Origin: a virus
Length of the DNA: 38,498 nt
Reading direction: 5' to 3' (one strand)
Virus record (IMG/VR): IMGVR_UViG_3300045996_000907
Span: 1-38,498 of that record
The notes under the pieces are model-generated. The model ran no database searches and was not told where the DNA came from. It saw only the letters and a list, made by a program, of their open reading frames with translations. Position 1 is the stretch's first letter; each line of letters opens with the position of its first letter. The translations under genes were made by a program, and so were the position numbers. This document shows, one piece after another, positions 1 through 7,340 of the stretch.

Positions 1-127
1 TGCGAGGAAGGGCGGCTGTGTCCGCGCCGGCAGCTGCACCGGGTCCCATACAACACGGGCCGCGTCCAGATCGGCCTGGCCTACATCCCGAAGCCTGCGC
101 CGCTGACGGCCGACCAGGAGGGCATCC
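1..127. repeat. Terminal direct repeat, left copy (circular contig overlap)
   Basis: These 127 bases are identical to the last 127 bases of the window (38372-38498). An exact repeat at both contig ends, of a length often used as an assembly k-mer, is best read as the overlap left when a circular or circularly permuted genome is assembled. It falls inside a coding gene that reads through it without interruption. A real physical terminal repeat, as in T7, is less likely because the position has no regulatory or packaging features. Confidence 0.9.
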
Positions 128-210
128 AGGCGGCGCTGCTGGAGCCGCGCACGGCGCATCCGCAATCGGCGCTCCAGCGCCTGCTGGGGAGGGTTGTCGC
201 ATGGCTGTGA
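1..210 (+). CDS. Small Cys-rich phage protein (3' part; 5' part at 38348)
   Basis: This is the 3' portion of a gene cut by the artificial contig ends. Joined with the ATG at 38348 it encodes 77 residues, starting MTACCTHDCEEG and continuing with LCPRRQLHRVPY. The clustered Cys and His residues (C4, C5, H7, C9, C15) suggest a small metal-binding fold, but no family was recognised. It ends at TGA 208-210, and the next gene's ATG (201) lies inside its last codons, so the two are probably translationally coupled. It belongs to the rightward early operon that begins at 37645. Confidence 0.7.
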   Translation, partial: CEEGRLCPRRQLHRVPYNTGRVQIGLAYIPKPAPLTADQEGIQAALLEPRTAHPQSALQRLLGRVVAWL

Positions 211-494
211 CCTCCAACCTCCCACGCGAGCTGCAGGCCGCGGACCTGGCCATCGAGATCGCCGACGAATACGCGCGCGCCGACATCGAGTGCAAGGCGA
301 TGCGCGTGCCGAGCAACCACCCGCTGCCGGTCTATGACACGAGCGAGCTGGAGGGCTGGCCCGCCGATCTGGAGATCCAGCAGGCGCACCAGCAGGATGT
401 GGCGCGTGCGGTGCGCTACCTGGACTTGCGCGGCCTGCTCGTGCGGCCGTTCAAGGACAGCCCGCAGCTGGTCGGATTCCAGGAGGCGGCGTGA
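201..494 (+). CDS. Conserved small phage protein, 97 aa
   Basis: The ATG at 201 follows a strong ribosome-binding sequence (GGGGAGGG) and overlaps the end of the preceding gene; an earlier in-frame start at 18 would run much further into it. The product begins MAVTSNLPRELQAADLAIEI and is predicted to be mostly helical, acidic in the first half and without membrane segments. No catalytic motif is visible and the family is not recognised. Its place between a Cys-rich microprotein and the exonuclease suggests an early accessory role in replication, recombination or host takeover. The stop overlaps the next ATG as TGATG. Confidence 0.7.
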   Translation: MAVTSNLPRELQAADLAIEIADEYARADIECKAMRVPSNHPLPVYDTSELEGWPADLEIQQAHQQDVARAVRYLDLRGLLVRPFKDSPQLVGFQEAA

Positions 495-589
495 TGTCCG
501 AGTCCATCCCCTCCCTCTACCGCTGGCACCGCAAGCTGGGCTTCGGTCGCTGGAAGGCGCTGCGCCGCGCGCTCTGGTGCTGGTGGTGA
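494..589 (+). CDS. 31-aa basic, Trp-rich microprotein
   Basis: The ATG at 494 overlaps the previous stop (TGATG) and is preceded by AGGAGG, so translation is well supported although the product has only 31 residues. It starts MSESIPSLYRWHRKLGFG and ends ALWCWW, is strongly basic and has five tryptophans. It could form one amphipathic helix that binds a membrane or nucleic acid; that is inference. It sits two bases before the exonuclease gene. Confidence 0.5.
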   Translation: MSESIPSLYRWHRKLGFGRWKALRRALWCWW

Positions 590-591
590 CC

Positions 592-1488
592 ATGAGCACG
601 ACCCGCCCCATGGGCCTGATCAAGGACATGCCCTTCGAAGACTACCTGAAGGTCGACGCCTTCAGCAATTCGGACATGAAGCTGCTGGCGCGCTCGGCCT
701 GGCACTGGAAGAACCGCATCGAGCCGGTGAAGCAGACGCGGCCGATGCTGCGCGGATCGCTCGCCCACTGCGCCCAGCTGGAGCCGCACGCGCTGCACGA
801 CCGCTACGTGTTCGTGCCCGAGGATGCGCCGCGTCGGCCGACGGACGCGCAGTGGAATGCAGCGAAGTCGAATGAGAGCAGCGCGGCCGCAAAGGCGTGG
901 TGGGCGAAGTTCACCGACGACCTGCGCGGGCGCGAGATCGTCACGGCCGCCGAGTTCGCCGTCACGCGGATGCAGCTTGCCGCGCTGGCGGCCGAGCCCA
1001 CGCTGGCCACCTTCCTCGCCACCGGCTTCAGCGAGTGCTCGATCTTCTGGGTCGACCGCGAAACCGGCATCTACTGCAAGGCGCGGCCGGACCACGTCTA
1101 TCCCGAGGACGAGCGCACCGTCACGCTGCTGGACCTGAAAAGCACGGTGGACGAGTCGCCCGATGGCTTCGGCCGCACCGCCGCGCGCATGGGCTATCAC
1201 CGCCAGGCTGCGCACTACACCGAGGGGTTCCGCCGCGCGACCGGCCTGCGCGTCGAGAAGTTCGTCTTCGGCGCCGTCACCAGCGCGCCGCCGGTGCTGG
1301 CCGTGCCCTACGTCCTCACCGACGAGATCTTCGAGCAGGCGAAGGACGAGCGCCGGGAACTGCTCGAACTGTACGCGCGCTGCAAGCGCGATGACCGCTG
1401 GCCCACCTACGGCACCGGCTTGCAGCTGCTCGATTTCCCTGCCTACGCCAAACGATCCAACGAAGTGGAGGTGTCCTTTGCCGACTGA
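592..1488 (+). CDS. RecE/exonuclease VIII-like PD-(D/E)XK nuclease (DUF3799 type)
   Basis: A 298-residue protein of the family annotated as PDDEXK-like DUF3799 or putative exodeoxyribonuclease 8. Such enzymes resect double-stranded DNA ends to give 3' single strands for phage recombination. Visible core residues are D167 in ARPDH, the D181-x-K183 pair in LLDLKST and Q205 in GYHRQAAHY, in the order expected for a RecB-like nuclease fold. RGSLAHC near residue 54 matches the family's N-terminal motif. The ATG at 592 is chosen over an upstream in-frame start because it follows the 31-aa gene directly. The end overlaps the next gene by 11 bases. A recombination module with its downstream partners is likely. 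Confidence 0.85.
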   Translation: MSTTRPMGLIKDMPFEDYLKVDAFSNSDMKLLARSAWHWKNRIEPVKQTRPMLRGSLAHCAQLEPHALHDRYVFVPEDAPRRPTDAQWNAAKSNESSAAAKAWWAKFTDDLRGREIVTAAEFAVTRMQLAALAAEPTLATFLATGFSECSIFWVDRETGIYCKARPDHVYPEDERTVTLLDLKSTVDESPDGFGRTAARMGYHRQAAHYTEGFRRATGLRVEKFVFGAVTSAPPVLAVPYVLTDEIFEQAKDERRELLELYARCKRDDRWPTYGTGLQLLDFPAYAKRSNEVEVSFAD

Positions 1489-2266
1489 CATTCAAGACCT
1501 GCGCAGCACGATCATCCCGCGCAGCGACCAGCTCAACTCCGAGCAGCTGCTCGGCGGGCCGATGATCATCACCGTGTCCGACGTGCGCCTGGGCAGCGGC
1601 GAGGAGCAGCCGGTGTCCGTCTTTTATGACGCGGACCCCGGCCGGCCGTTCAAGCCTTGCAAGACGATGCGCAAGGTGCTGATCCTGGCCTGGGGCCCGG
1701 ACGGCACCCAGTGGATCGGCAAGTCGATGGAGCTGTACTGCGATCCGTCCGTCAAGTTCGGCGGCGAGGTGGTGGGCGGCATCCGTATCTCGCGCCTTTC
1801 CGACATCCCGCGCGACATCAAGGTGTCGCTCACGGCGACGAAGGGCCGCAAGGCGATGCACGAGATCCGGCCGCTGACCGCGTCGCCGGAGCTCACGAAG
1901 GTGCTGGTGGCGATCACCGCGGCCACGAACGGCGAGAGCATGAAGAAGGCCCGCGCGCTGGCGGAGTCGACGCTGGTAGCGGACGCCGACATCGGCGCGG
2001 CGGCCGCTGCGTACAAGAAGAAGGCCGCCGAGCTCAAGGCGCGTGGCGCCGCACCGCCGCCGGCTGCAGCAGCGTTCGATGCCGTCGACGACGACTCCGG
2101 CGAGATCACCTTCACCGCCGACCAGGTCGAGCAGAACATCCGCACGGCTGCCACCACCGACATCCTGGACATGGCGCGCGAGCAGATCGCCGGCGTGAAG
2201 GACGAGGCCGCGCGCCTGCGCCTGACCGAGCTGGCCGACAAGCGCGACGCGGAGCTGCGCGAGTAA
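1478..2266 (+). CDS. Conserved phage protein beside the exonuclease, 262 aa (TTG start)
   Basis: The only good ribosome-binding site, GGAGGTG, lies before a TTG at 1478 inside the end of the exonuclease gene; the first internal ATG is at 1562. The central part (SEQLLGGPMIITVSDVR, then KPCKTMRKVLILAWG, then GGIRISRLSDI) belongs to a protein type that I recall beside phage recombination nucleases but that has no assigned function. Alternating beta-strands suggest an OB-like or annealase-like DNA-binding core, followed by a helical, Ala-rich C-terminal half. By position it could be the single-strand annealing or binding partner of the nuclease. That is inference; RecT, Erf and Redbeta signatures are not evident. 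Confidence 0.75.
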   Translation: MPTDIQDLRSTIIPRSDQLNSEQLLGGPMIITVSDVRLGSGEEQPVSVFYDADPGRPFKPCKTMRKVLILAWGPDGTQWIGKSMELYCDPSVKFGGEVVGGIRISRLSDIPRDIKVSLTATKGRKAMHEIRPLTASPELTKVLVAITAATNGESMKKARALAESTLVADADIGAAAAAYKKKAAELKARGAAPPPAAAAFDAVDDDSGEITFTADQVEQNIRTAATTDILDMAREQIAGVKDEAARLRLTELADKRDAELRE

Positions 2267-2355
2267 CGAATACGGGCTGGCCTAGCCCTGCCGCGCAAGC
2301 GGTCCCGTCCCCGGGAGCGAAAGCCGGTCCACCAATCCCCACACCCGGAGCACCC

Positions 2356-3018
2356 ATGCCCTTTCAACTGCCCGAAGTCACCAAGGTCACGATCACCAAC
2401 GCGAACCCGCGGCGCGAGCTGCACGGCGAGGAGCGCGTCCGCGCCATCGACCTGTCCTGCAGGCTCACCGGCGAGAACACGCTGCTGGACCTGATCCGGC
2501 CGGGGCTGCGCGAGCACCACTACTGGAACAAGGCGATGACGGCCGGCCAGGAGACGCTGCCCGACGTCGTCATCCCGCTGCCCAACCTGCGCTTCCCGCA
2601 GCTGCCGCTGTCGTACACCTTCGCCAAGGGCGAGAAGTGGCGCGGCTACCGCCTGGTGCGCGACTACGGCCTTGAGGAGGAGCACTTCGACTTCACCGAT
2701 GTGGTGCTGGCGAACCTGCATTACGAGATCGCCGAGGGCGGCAGCGTCACGATCATGTGGACGATCCAGTACAACGGCGACGAGCTGGCCGACAACGACC
2801 TGTACGGCATGCTGTCCGGGCTCGCCAGCGAAGGCGACATCCACATCAAGCTCCTGGCGCCGGCGGAACTGGTGAGCGCGAAGAAGGGCTACCGCGCGGG
2901 CAAGCCGGACACGCCGCCGCCGGCCGGTGATCCCGCGCAGCAGCAGCTGGGCGACGACGAGGGCGACGAGCTCGACCCGGAATCGCCCGAGGGCAAGCTG
3001 GCCGCCACGGTGTCCTGA
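2356..3018 (+). CDS. Conserved phage protein, possible ssDNA-binding role, 220 aa
   Basis: The ATG at 2356 has CCGGAG seven bases upstream. The product begins MPFQLPEVTKVTITNANPRR, and its beta-rich core is of a type conserved in Pseudomonas and Burkholderia phages next to recombination genes. After residue 190 it becomes low-complexity and acidic (QQQLGDDEGDELDPES), a layout that recalls SSB proteins with a core and an acidic tail. It lacks the usual hydrophobic SSB tip, and the last residues are KLAATVS. A role in coating or handling single strands made by the exonuclease is inferred only from position and layout. Its stop overlaps the methyltransferase start (TGATG). Confidence 0.75.
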   Translation: MPFQLPEVTKVTITNANPRRELHGEERVRAIDLSCRLTGENTLLDLIRPGLREHHYWNKAMTAGQETLPDVVIPLPNLRFPQLPLSYTFAKGEKWRGYRLVRDYGLEEEHFDFTDVVLANLHYEIAEGGSVTIMWTIQYNGDELADNDLYGMLSGLASEGDIHIKLLAPAELVSAKKGYRAGKPDTPPPAGDPAQQQLGDDEGDELDPESPEGKLAATVS

Positions 3019-4565
3019 TGCTCACCCCCCAATTCCTGCTGCCGATCCACCGCGAGCTGGTGATCGACCTGTTCGCCGGGGGAGGCGGCGCCAGCACCGG
3101 CATCGAGAAGGCCATCGGCCGGCCGGTGGACATCGCCATCAACCACGATCCCGAGGCGGTCGCGCTGCACCAGGCGAACCACCCCCAGACGTTGCACTAC
3201 GTGAGCGACGTCTTCGAGGTGGACCCGGCGGCTGTCGTCGACGGCCGGCCGGTGGGCCTGCTCTGGGCCAGCCCGGACTGCAAGCACTTCAGCAAGGCCA
3301 AGGGCGGCAAGCCGGTGAGCAAGAAGATCCGCGGCCTGGCGTGGGTGGTGATCAAGTGGGCGAAGCTGGTGCGGCCGCGCGTGATCTTCCTGGAGAACGT
3401 CGAGGAGTTCCAGACTTGGGGGCCGCTCGGCCCGGACGACCGGCCGTGCCCGCAGCGCAAGGGCCGCACGTTCCAGCGGTGGAAGAAGTCGCTGGAGAAC
3501 CTGGGCTACCGGGTCGACTTCCGGGAGGACCGCGCATGCGACCTGGGCGCGCCGACGATCCGCAAGCGGCTGTTCCTGGTGGCGCGGTGCGATGGCCAGC
3601 CGATTGTCTTCCCCGCCCAGACCCACGGCGCGCCGGACAGCCTGCCGGTCCGTCAGAGGAAGCTCAAGCCCTGGCGCACGGCGGCGGAGTGCATCGACTG
3701 GAGCATCCCCTGCCCCAGCATCTTCGAGCGGAAGAAGGATCTGGCAGAGGCAACTCTGCGCCGGATCGCCAAGGGTGTCACGCGATACGTGGTGGAAGCC
3801 GCTGAGCCGTACATCGTGCGCATCGGCCACACTGGGCACGGCGACAGCGGCAAGGTGCGATCCATCCATGACCCGCTGAGCACGATCACCAGCAAGGCGG
3901 AGCACCTGCTCCTGACGCCGACGATCATCAGCATGGGCCACAGCGAAAAGCCCGGCCAGGCGCCGCGCGTCCCGGGCATCGAAAAGCCGCTCGGCACCAT
4001 CACCGCGCAGGGCCGGCACCACGGGTTGGTGTCCGCCTTCCTGGCGAAGCACTACGGCGGCGTGGTCGGCAGCGAGTTGCCCAAGCCGATCGGCACCGTC
4101 ACCAGCGTGGACCACCACAGCCTGGTGGCCAGCAGCCTGGTGAAGCTGCGCGGCACCAGCAAGGACGGCCAGCCGGTCGATCAGCCGCTCCACACGATCA
4201 GCGCCCAGGGCATGCACCACGCGGAGGTGCGCGCCTTCCTGATCAAGTACTACGGCACCGATCAGGATCCGCAGCTGCTGGAGCCCCTGCACACCGTGAC
4301 CACGAAGCACCGGTTCGGCCTGGTCATGGTCGCCGGCGAGCCCTACGCGATCGTCGACATCGGCATGCGCATGCTGTCGCCGCGCGAGCTGTACCGCGCC
4401 CAGGGCTTCCCAGAGAGCTACCAGATCGATCGCGGCGGCGACGGCCGCGTGCTGACGAAGACGGCCCAGGTGCGCATGTGCGGCAACAGCGTCTGCCCGC
4501 CGATGGCCGAGGCTTACGTCCGGGCGAACTACAGCGAACACGTTGTCCTTGAGGAGGCCGCTTGA
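3018..4565 (+). CDS. C5 cytosine DNA methyltransferase with repeat-bearing TRD
   Basis: A 515-residue Dcm-type enzyme that would transfer a methyl group from AdoMet to C5 of cytosine. Motif I is DLFAGGGGAS (17-26), motif IV SPDCKHFS (85-92, catalytic C88), motif VI ENVEEF (126-131), motif VIII around IRKRLFLVAR (181-190), and the C-terminal motifs are RMLSPRELYRAQGFP (451-465) and CGNSVCPP (488-495). Motif IV has PDC rather than the common PPC. Between motifs VIII and IX, five units of the form PLxTITSxxHHxLV recur every 33-38 residues (285, 323, 356, 389, 422), filling the target-recognition region. With no partner endonuclease nearby, it is probably an orphan that shields phage DNA from restriction or changes host methylation. 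Confidence 0.93.
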   Translation: MLTPQFLLPIHRELVIDLFAGGGGASTGIEKAIGRPVDIAINHDPEAVALHQANHPQTLHYVSDVFEVDPAAVVDGRPVGLLWASPDCKHFSKAKGGKPVSKKIRGLAWVVIKWAKLVRPRVIFLENVEEFQTWGPLGPDDRPCPQRKGRTFQRWKKSLENLGYRVDFREDRACDLGAPTIRKRLFLVARCDGQPIVFPAQTHGAPDSLPVRQRKLKPWRTAAECIDWSIPCPSIFERKKDLAEATLRRIAKGVTRYVVEAAEPYIVRIGHTGHGDSGKVRSIHDPLSTITSKAEHLLLTPTIISMGHSEKPGQAPRVPGIEKPLGTITAQGRHHGLVSAFLAKHYGGVVGSELPKPIGTVTSVDHHSLVASSLVKLRGTSKDGQPVDQPLHTISAQGMHHAEVRAFLIKYYGTDQDPQLLEPLHTVTTKHRFGLVMVAGEPYAIVDIGMRMLSPRELYRAQGFPESYQIDRGGDGRVLTKTAQVRMCGNSVCPPMAEAYVRANYSEHVVLEEAA

Positions 4566-5083
4566 TGCTGCACGAATCCGTCATCTGGCAACCGGTCGCG
4601 CCGGACAACATGCCCGACGCCGACCTGGTGGTGAACGTCGCCATCGAGGGCGGCGAGGAACCGATCTGGCTCGGGTCGTGGGACGGCGAGTGCTGGCGCG
4701 ACACCGAGGGCATGGAGATCCGCGTCACGCACTGGGCGGACATGCTGCAGGGGCCGAGCGCCGCTGGCGTGAGGGTGCTGGCCGCGCCTCTGCCGCGCGC
4801 CTCAGACGAGCAGGTGCTGGAGTGGGCCAAGCGGCACGATCTGCCCCGCTGGGACAACATCACCGACTGCCGCGCCGCGTTTGAAGACGCGCAGACGCTT
4901 CACCTTGCCGCTGGCGTGGACTTACCTGCCCCGGCCCAGCCGGTGGGCTGGCTGGACAGCTTCGGAGAACTGCACAAGCGGCGCGAGGACGCATGGGATG
5001 GCGACCCCGACAGCACGCCGCCGCGTCCAGTTTACGAGCAGCCTGCCGCTGGCGTGAAGGGCGGGGAGGCTCAGGAGGAATGA
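4565..5083 (+). CDS. DUF551-like protein, 172 aa
   Basis: The start at 4565 overlaps the methyltransferase stop (TTGATG) and follows GAGGAGG at good spacing. The first 60 residues (SVIWQPVAPDNMPDADLVV, then WLGSWDGECWRD, then VTHWADML) fit the DUF551 pattern: a small beta domain, common in phages and prophages, that ends in a VTHW motif. The function of DUF551 is unknown. The remainder is hydrophilic and Pro-rich with no clear domain. Its location between the methyltransferase and the AlpA-like gene suggests an accessory early function. Confidence 0.75.
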   Translation: MLHESVIWQPVAPDNMPDADLVVNVAIEGGEEPIWLGSWDGECWRDTEGMEIRVTHWADMLQGPSAAGVRVLAAPLPRASDEQVLEWAKRHDLPRWDNITDCRAAFEDAQTLHLAAGVDLPAPAQPVGWLDSFGELHKRREDAWDGDPDSTPPRPVYEQPAAGVKGGEAQEE

Positions 5084-5343
5084 TGGACGACAAGCTGTAC
5101 GAGAAGGACGAGCTGCCGGCGGTCACGAAGCTGTCGGCTCGCACTATCGAGGAAGAGATCCGCCAGGGCCGATTCCCGAAGCCGCGCCTGGCCTCCACGC
5201 GCCGCGTGGTGTGGCTGGCCAGCGAGATCGGCGCCTGGATGCGCTCCCTGCCGGTGGCCGACCTGCCGCCTCCGCCGAACACGGGCGCTAGGAAGCCGCG
5301 TGCTGCAGCGCCAGCTCCTCAAGCTTCGCGTCAAGCCGCGTGA
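5083..5343 (+). CDS. AlpA-family DNA-binding protein, probable excisionase/regulator
   Basis: An 86-residue protein whose core KLSARTIEEEIRQGRFPKPR, followed by RRVVWLASEIGAWM, is the winged helix-turn-helix typical of phage AlpA proteins and excisionases (MerR-like fold). Two adjacent in-frame ATGs (5080, 5083) follow AGGAGG. The start at 5083 is given because it shares bases with the previous stop at 5081-5083. It is the last gene of the rightward operon and overlaps the integrase 3' end tail-to-tail by 56 bases, so a directionality factor for integrase is the natural reading. Regulation of the integrase or another promoter, as for E. coli AlpA, is possible. Confidence 0.8.
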   Translation: MDDKLYEKDELPAVTKLSARTIEEEIRQGRFPKPRLASTRRVVWLASEIGAWMRSLPVADLPPPPNTGARKPRAAAPAPQASRQAA

Positions 5344-6607
5344 GCCAGTCCAGCCGCTCGGCGTCGTAGCTGTGGCGGTTGTAGACGCCCACGATGCCCG
5401 TGAGCATGTGACCCAGCACCGACTCGGCCACCTCGCCAGGACAGCCCATGCTGGCCAGCAGCGTCCGCACCGACCGGCGCAGGTCGTGCGGCGACCAGTA
5501 AGTGATGGTCAACCGCGGCGGGTTCTTGCCGTAGCGCGCCTTGCTGTACGGCTGCATCGCATAGACCGTGGCCGAGACGGTCTTCTGCTCCACGTAGCCC
5601 ACCTTCCCGTTCGGTGAGGGGAACAGGTAGCCCGGCGATTCCGGGTCTTCCTTGAGCGCCAGCTGGGCCTGCTCCAGGCGCCGCAGCACCACCGTCTTGG
5701 CTCGGCCGATCAGCGGCACGCGCAGATCCGTCGCGTTGTCGCGGCGCAGGTTCTTGGTCTTGTGCTTCGGGATGGTCCACCACCAGCCGGTCGGCTCCTG
5801 CGCGACCTCGGGCACCTGGATCTGCAGGATCTCCGTGCCGCGCGTGCCGGTCCACAGGTACATCGTCAGCGCGTCGGCCACCATCTTGCTGAAGTTCGGC
5901 AGCCAGTTGATCAGCTGCCCGATCTCCTGCTCGCTCAGCACCCGCTTGGCCGGGCCCACGCGCTCGCCCTGGATCATCTTGCCCTTGCTGCGCGGCATCT
6001 TGCCCCGCATGATCTGGCGCCACCAGTTGGGCGTGTTCTCCGGCAACCGGCCGGCGTCCAGGCCGTAGTCGTACGCAGCGCCCATTTCCTGCCGCACCTG
6101 GCCGGCGAGCACCGGCCGGTCGACCAGCCCCTGCAGCAGGTCGTAGGCCTGGCTGCGCAGAAGCAGCGCCGCGGGCGTGTCCGCGATCGGCGCGGTGTTC
6201 TGCGTGAGCAGCCGGCGCACCTCCGCGCGGCCCTTGGGCTTGCGGTTCTTGTCGATGTGGCCGGCCAGGTAGTCCTCGACCAGCTGCGCCACGGTGTACG
6301 GCCCCACGCGAGTGGCGACCGCCGCTTCCTGATCGAGCTGCCGCGCCAGCTTCTTCTGCAGCGACAGGTCCGTGCCGCTGTCCCGGTCGGCGCGCCGCTT
6401 CTCCCACTCGACGGCCGCGTTCGGGTACGACATCGCCGGCCACTCGCCCAGCTTGACCTGTCGCATGCCGCCGTCCACGGGCGACTTGTAGCGGTAGATC
6501 CAGGCCCGGCGCGTGGCCGAGGCGGCGAGTCGCAGGCCCGGGTGCTCGGGCAGAATGATGTGCTCGCCAGGCTGTAACAGCTTCGCGGCACGTGCGTCGA
6601 ACGGCAT
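5288..6607 (-). CDS. int: Tyrosine-family phage integrase
   Basis: A 439-residue tyrosine recombinase that would integrate and excise the phage. The N-terminal 80 residues have the P4-integrase-like arm-binding layout (GLRLAASATRRAWIYRYKS, then LGEWPAMS). The catalytic domain shows R256 in TGTRGTE, lysines in PKHKTKN (281, 283), H374 and R377 in PHDLRR, H400 in LGHM and the nucleophile Y409 in GVYNRH. The ATG at 6607 is preferred to a TTG at 6634. The gene reads leftward, away from the repeat-rich attP-like region, and converges on the AlpA gene with a 56-base overlap. It is the last gene of the leftward side, so late read-through could also reach it. Confidence 0.95.
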   Translation of the reverse strand: MPFDARAAKLLQPGEHIILPEHPGLRLAASATRRAWIYRYKSPVDGGMRQVKLGEWPAMSYPNAAVEWEKRRADRDSGTDLSLQKKLARQLDQEAAVATRVGPYTVAQLVEDYLAGHIDKNRKPKGRAEVRRLLTQNTAPIADTPAALLLRSQAYDLLQGLVDRPVLAGQVRQEMGAAYDYGLDAGRLPENTPNWWRQIMRGKMPRSKGKMIQGERVGPAKRVLSEQEIGQLINWLPNFSKMVADALTMYLWTGTRGTEILQIQVPEVAQEPTGWWWTIPKHKTKNLRRDNATDLRVPLIGRAKTVVLRRLEQAQLALKEDPESPGYLFPSPNGKVGYVEQKTVSATVYAMQPYSKARYGKNPPRLTITYWSPHDLRRSVRTLLASMGCPGEVAESVLGHMLTGIVGVYNRHSYDAERLDWLTRLDAKLEELALQHAAS

Positions 6608-6942
6608 AGCTACTCTCGCTTCATGGGTGGGCAAGCGTAGGTTTTCGGCGGTGGCGGCGTAACTTTCAAGGTCAGCCGGCGTAAGTTCCTGCGAGGTGAG
6701 CCGAAAAGCTACGCCTTGAAGTGGAGTGTAGCGGGTGTCTGTTGCCGCGTCGTTGCGCCTGTCTGCCGGTGCTGGATGAGCAGGAACGCTAGAGGAATCA
6801 ACGGGTTACGGATGGCTGCTCAGGAAAATCAAGCACTTGCGCGGGCTTCGGCTCCCGGCGTTACACCCATGATGGCGGGGTGCGCTCCCCTATGAAAGAT
6901 GCCGCTCAGCCAGCAATGTGACGCCGGAAGTTACGCCGCTTT
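6608..6942. other. Gene-free repeat-rich region, probable attP with integrase arm sites
   Basis: 335 bases without a credible gene, directly upstream of the integrase. They hold a cluster of GGCGTAACTT-like 10-mers: exact at 6656-6665 and, inverted, at 6928-6937. Variants lie at 6678-6687 (GGCGTAAGTT), 6706-6715 inverted (GGCGTAGCTT) and 6857-6866 (GGCGTTACAC). The first and second copies are 22 bases apart, two helical turns. Such spaced, both-orientation repeats beside int are typical of arm-type binding sites. No tRNA-like core was recognised, so the crossover site itself is unassigned. Confidence 0.6.
6635..6714. repeat. 15-bp inverted repeat in the attP-like region
   Basis: GCGTAGGTTTTCGGC at 6635-6649 is matched in inverted orientation by GCCGAAAAGCTACGC at 6700-6714, 14 of 15 positions, with a 50-base interval. 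The outer ends repeat the GCGTA element found elsewhere in this region. It could bind integrase or the AlpA-like protein, or control the integrase promoter; it begins 28 bases upstream of the integrase start. Confidence 0.6.
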
Positions 6943-7326
6943 TCAGACGCCTGGGTCCGGCTTGAACCACGACAGCGGCATGAAGGTAGCCTCGCCGTTC
7001 AGGTCTTCCACCAGCGCCTCGTCGTCGAAGGCCGAGCGCACCCAGCAGCCGCGGGCCTGGGTGCGCCCCTCGGACGTCATCAGGTACACGCGCGCCGGCG
7101 GGACGCCCTCTTCCTCGAGCCGGTCGCCGAGGGCCTTGAAGCGGCACGGGGCGTCCCGCAGGATCATCGTCACGGTGCCCTGCTTGTAGACCAGGTCCGG
7201 CTCCCGTTCGCCCTGCAGCTCCTGCACCACCGCGGCCGGCGGCTCGCGGTAGGCGAACACCAGCGGACCCACCACGGCAGCCAGCGCCAGGGCGGCGGTG
7301 GCGATCAGGACGACGAACGCGCGCAT
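6943..7326 (-). CDS. Exported phage protein of unknown function, 127 aa
   Basis: The ATG at 7326 follows a GGGGG ribosome-binding sequence. The first 26 residues (MRAFVVLIATAALALAAVVG, then PLVFAY) form a signal peptide or single membrane anchor, so the remainder should lie in the periplasm. Two cysteines (in DAPC and ARGCW) could form a disulfide. The end, EATFMPLSWFKPDPGV, resembles a common type of small prophage protein without known role. It is the last gene of the late block, 14 bases after the tail fibre stop, and could be expressed late or as a conversion gene next to the integration site. Confidence 0.7.
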   Translation of the reverse strand: MRAFVVLIATAALALAAVVGPLVFAYREPPAAVVQELQGEREPDLVYKQGTVTMILRDAPCRFKALGDRLEEEGVPPARVYLMTSEGRTQARGCWVRSAFDDEALVEDLNGEATFMPLSWFKPDPGV

Positions 7327-7340
7327 GGTGCCCCCAGTGG

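Noticed and set aside
6890-7189. Plus-strand frame opposite the exported protein
   Set aside because: Ser/Arg/Pro-rich shadow with no ribosome site; the minus frame has a signal peptide and good start.
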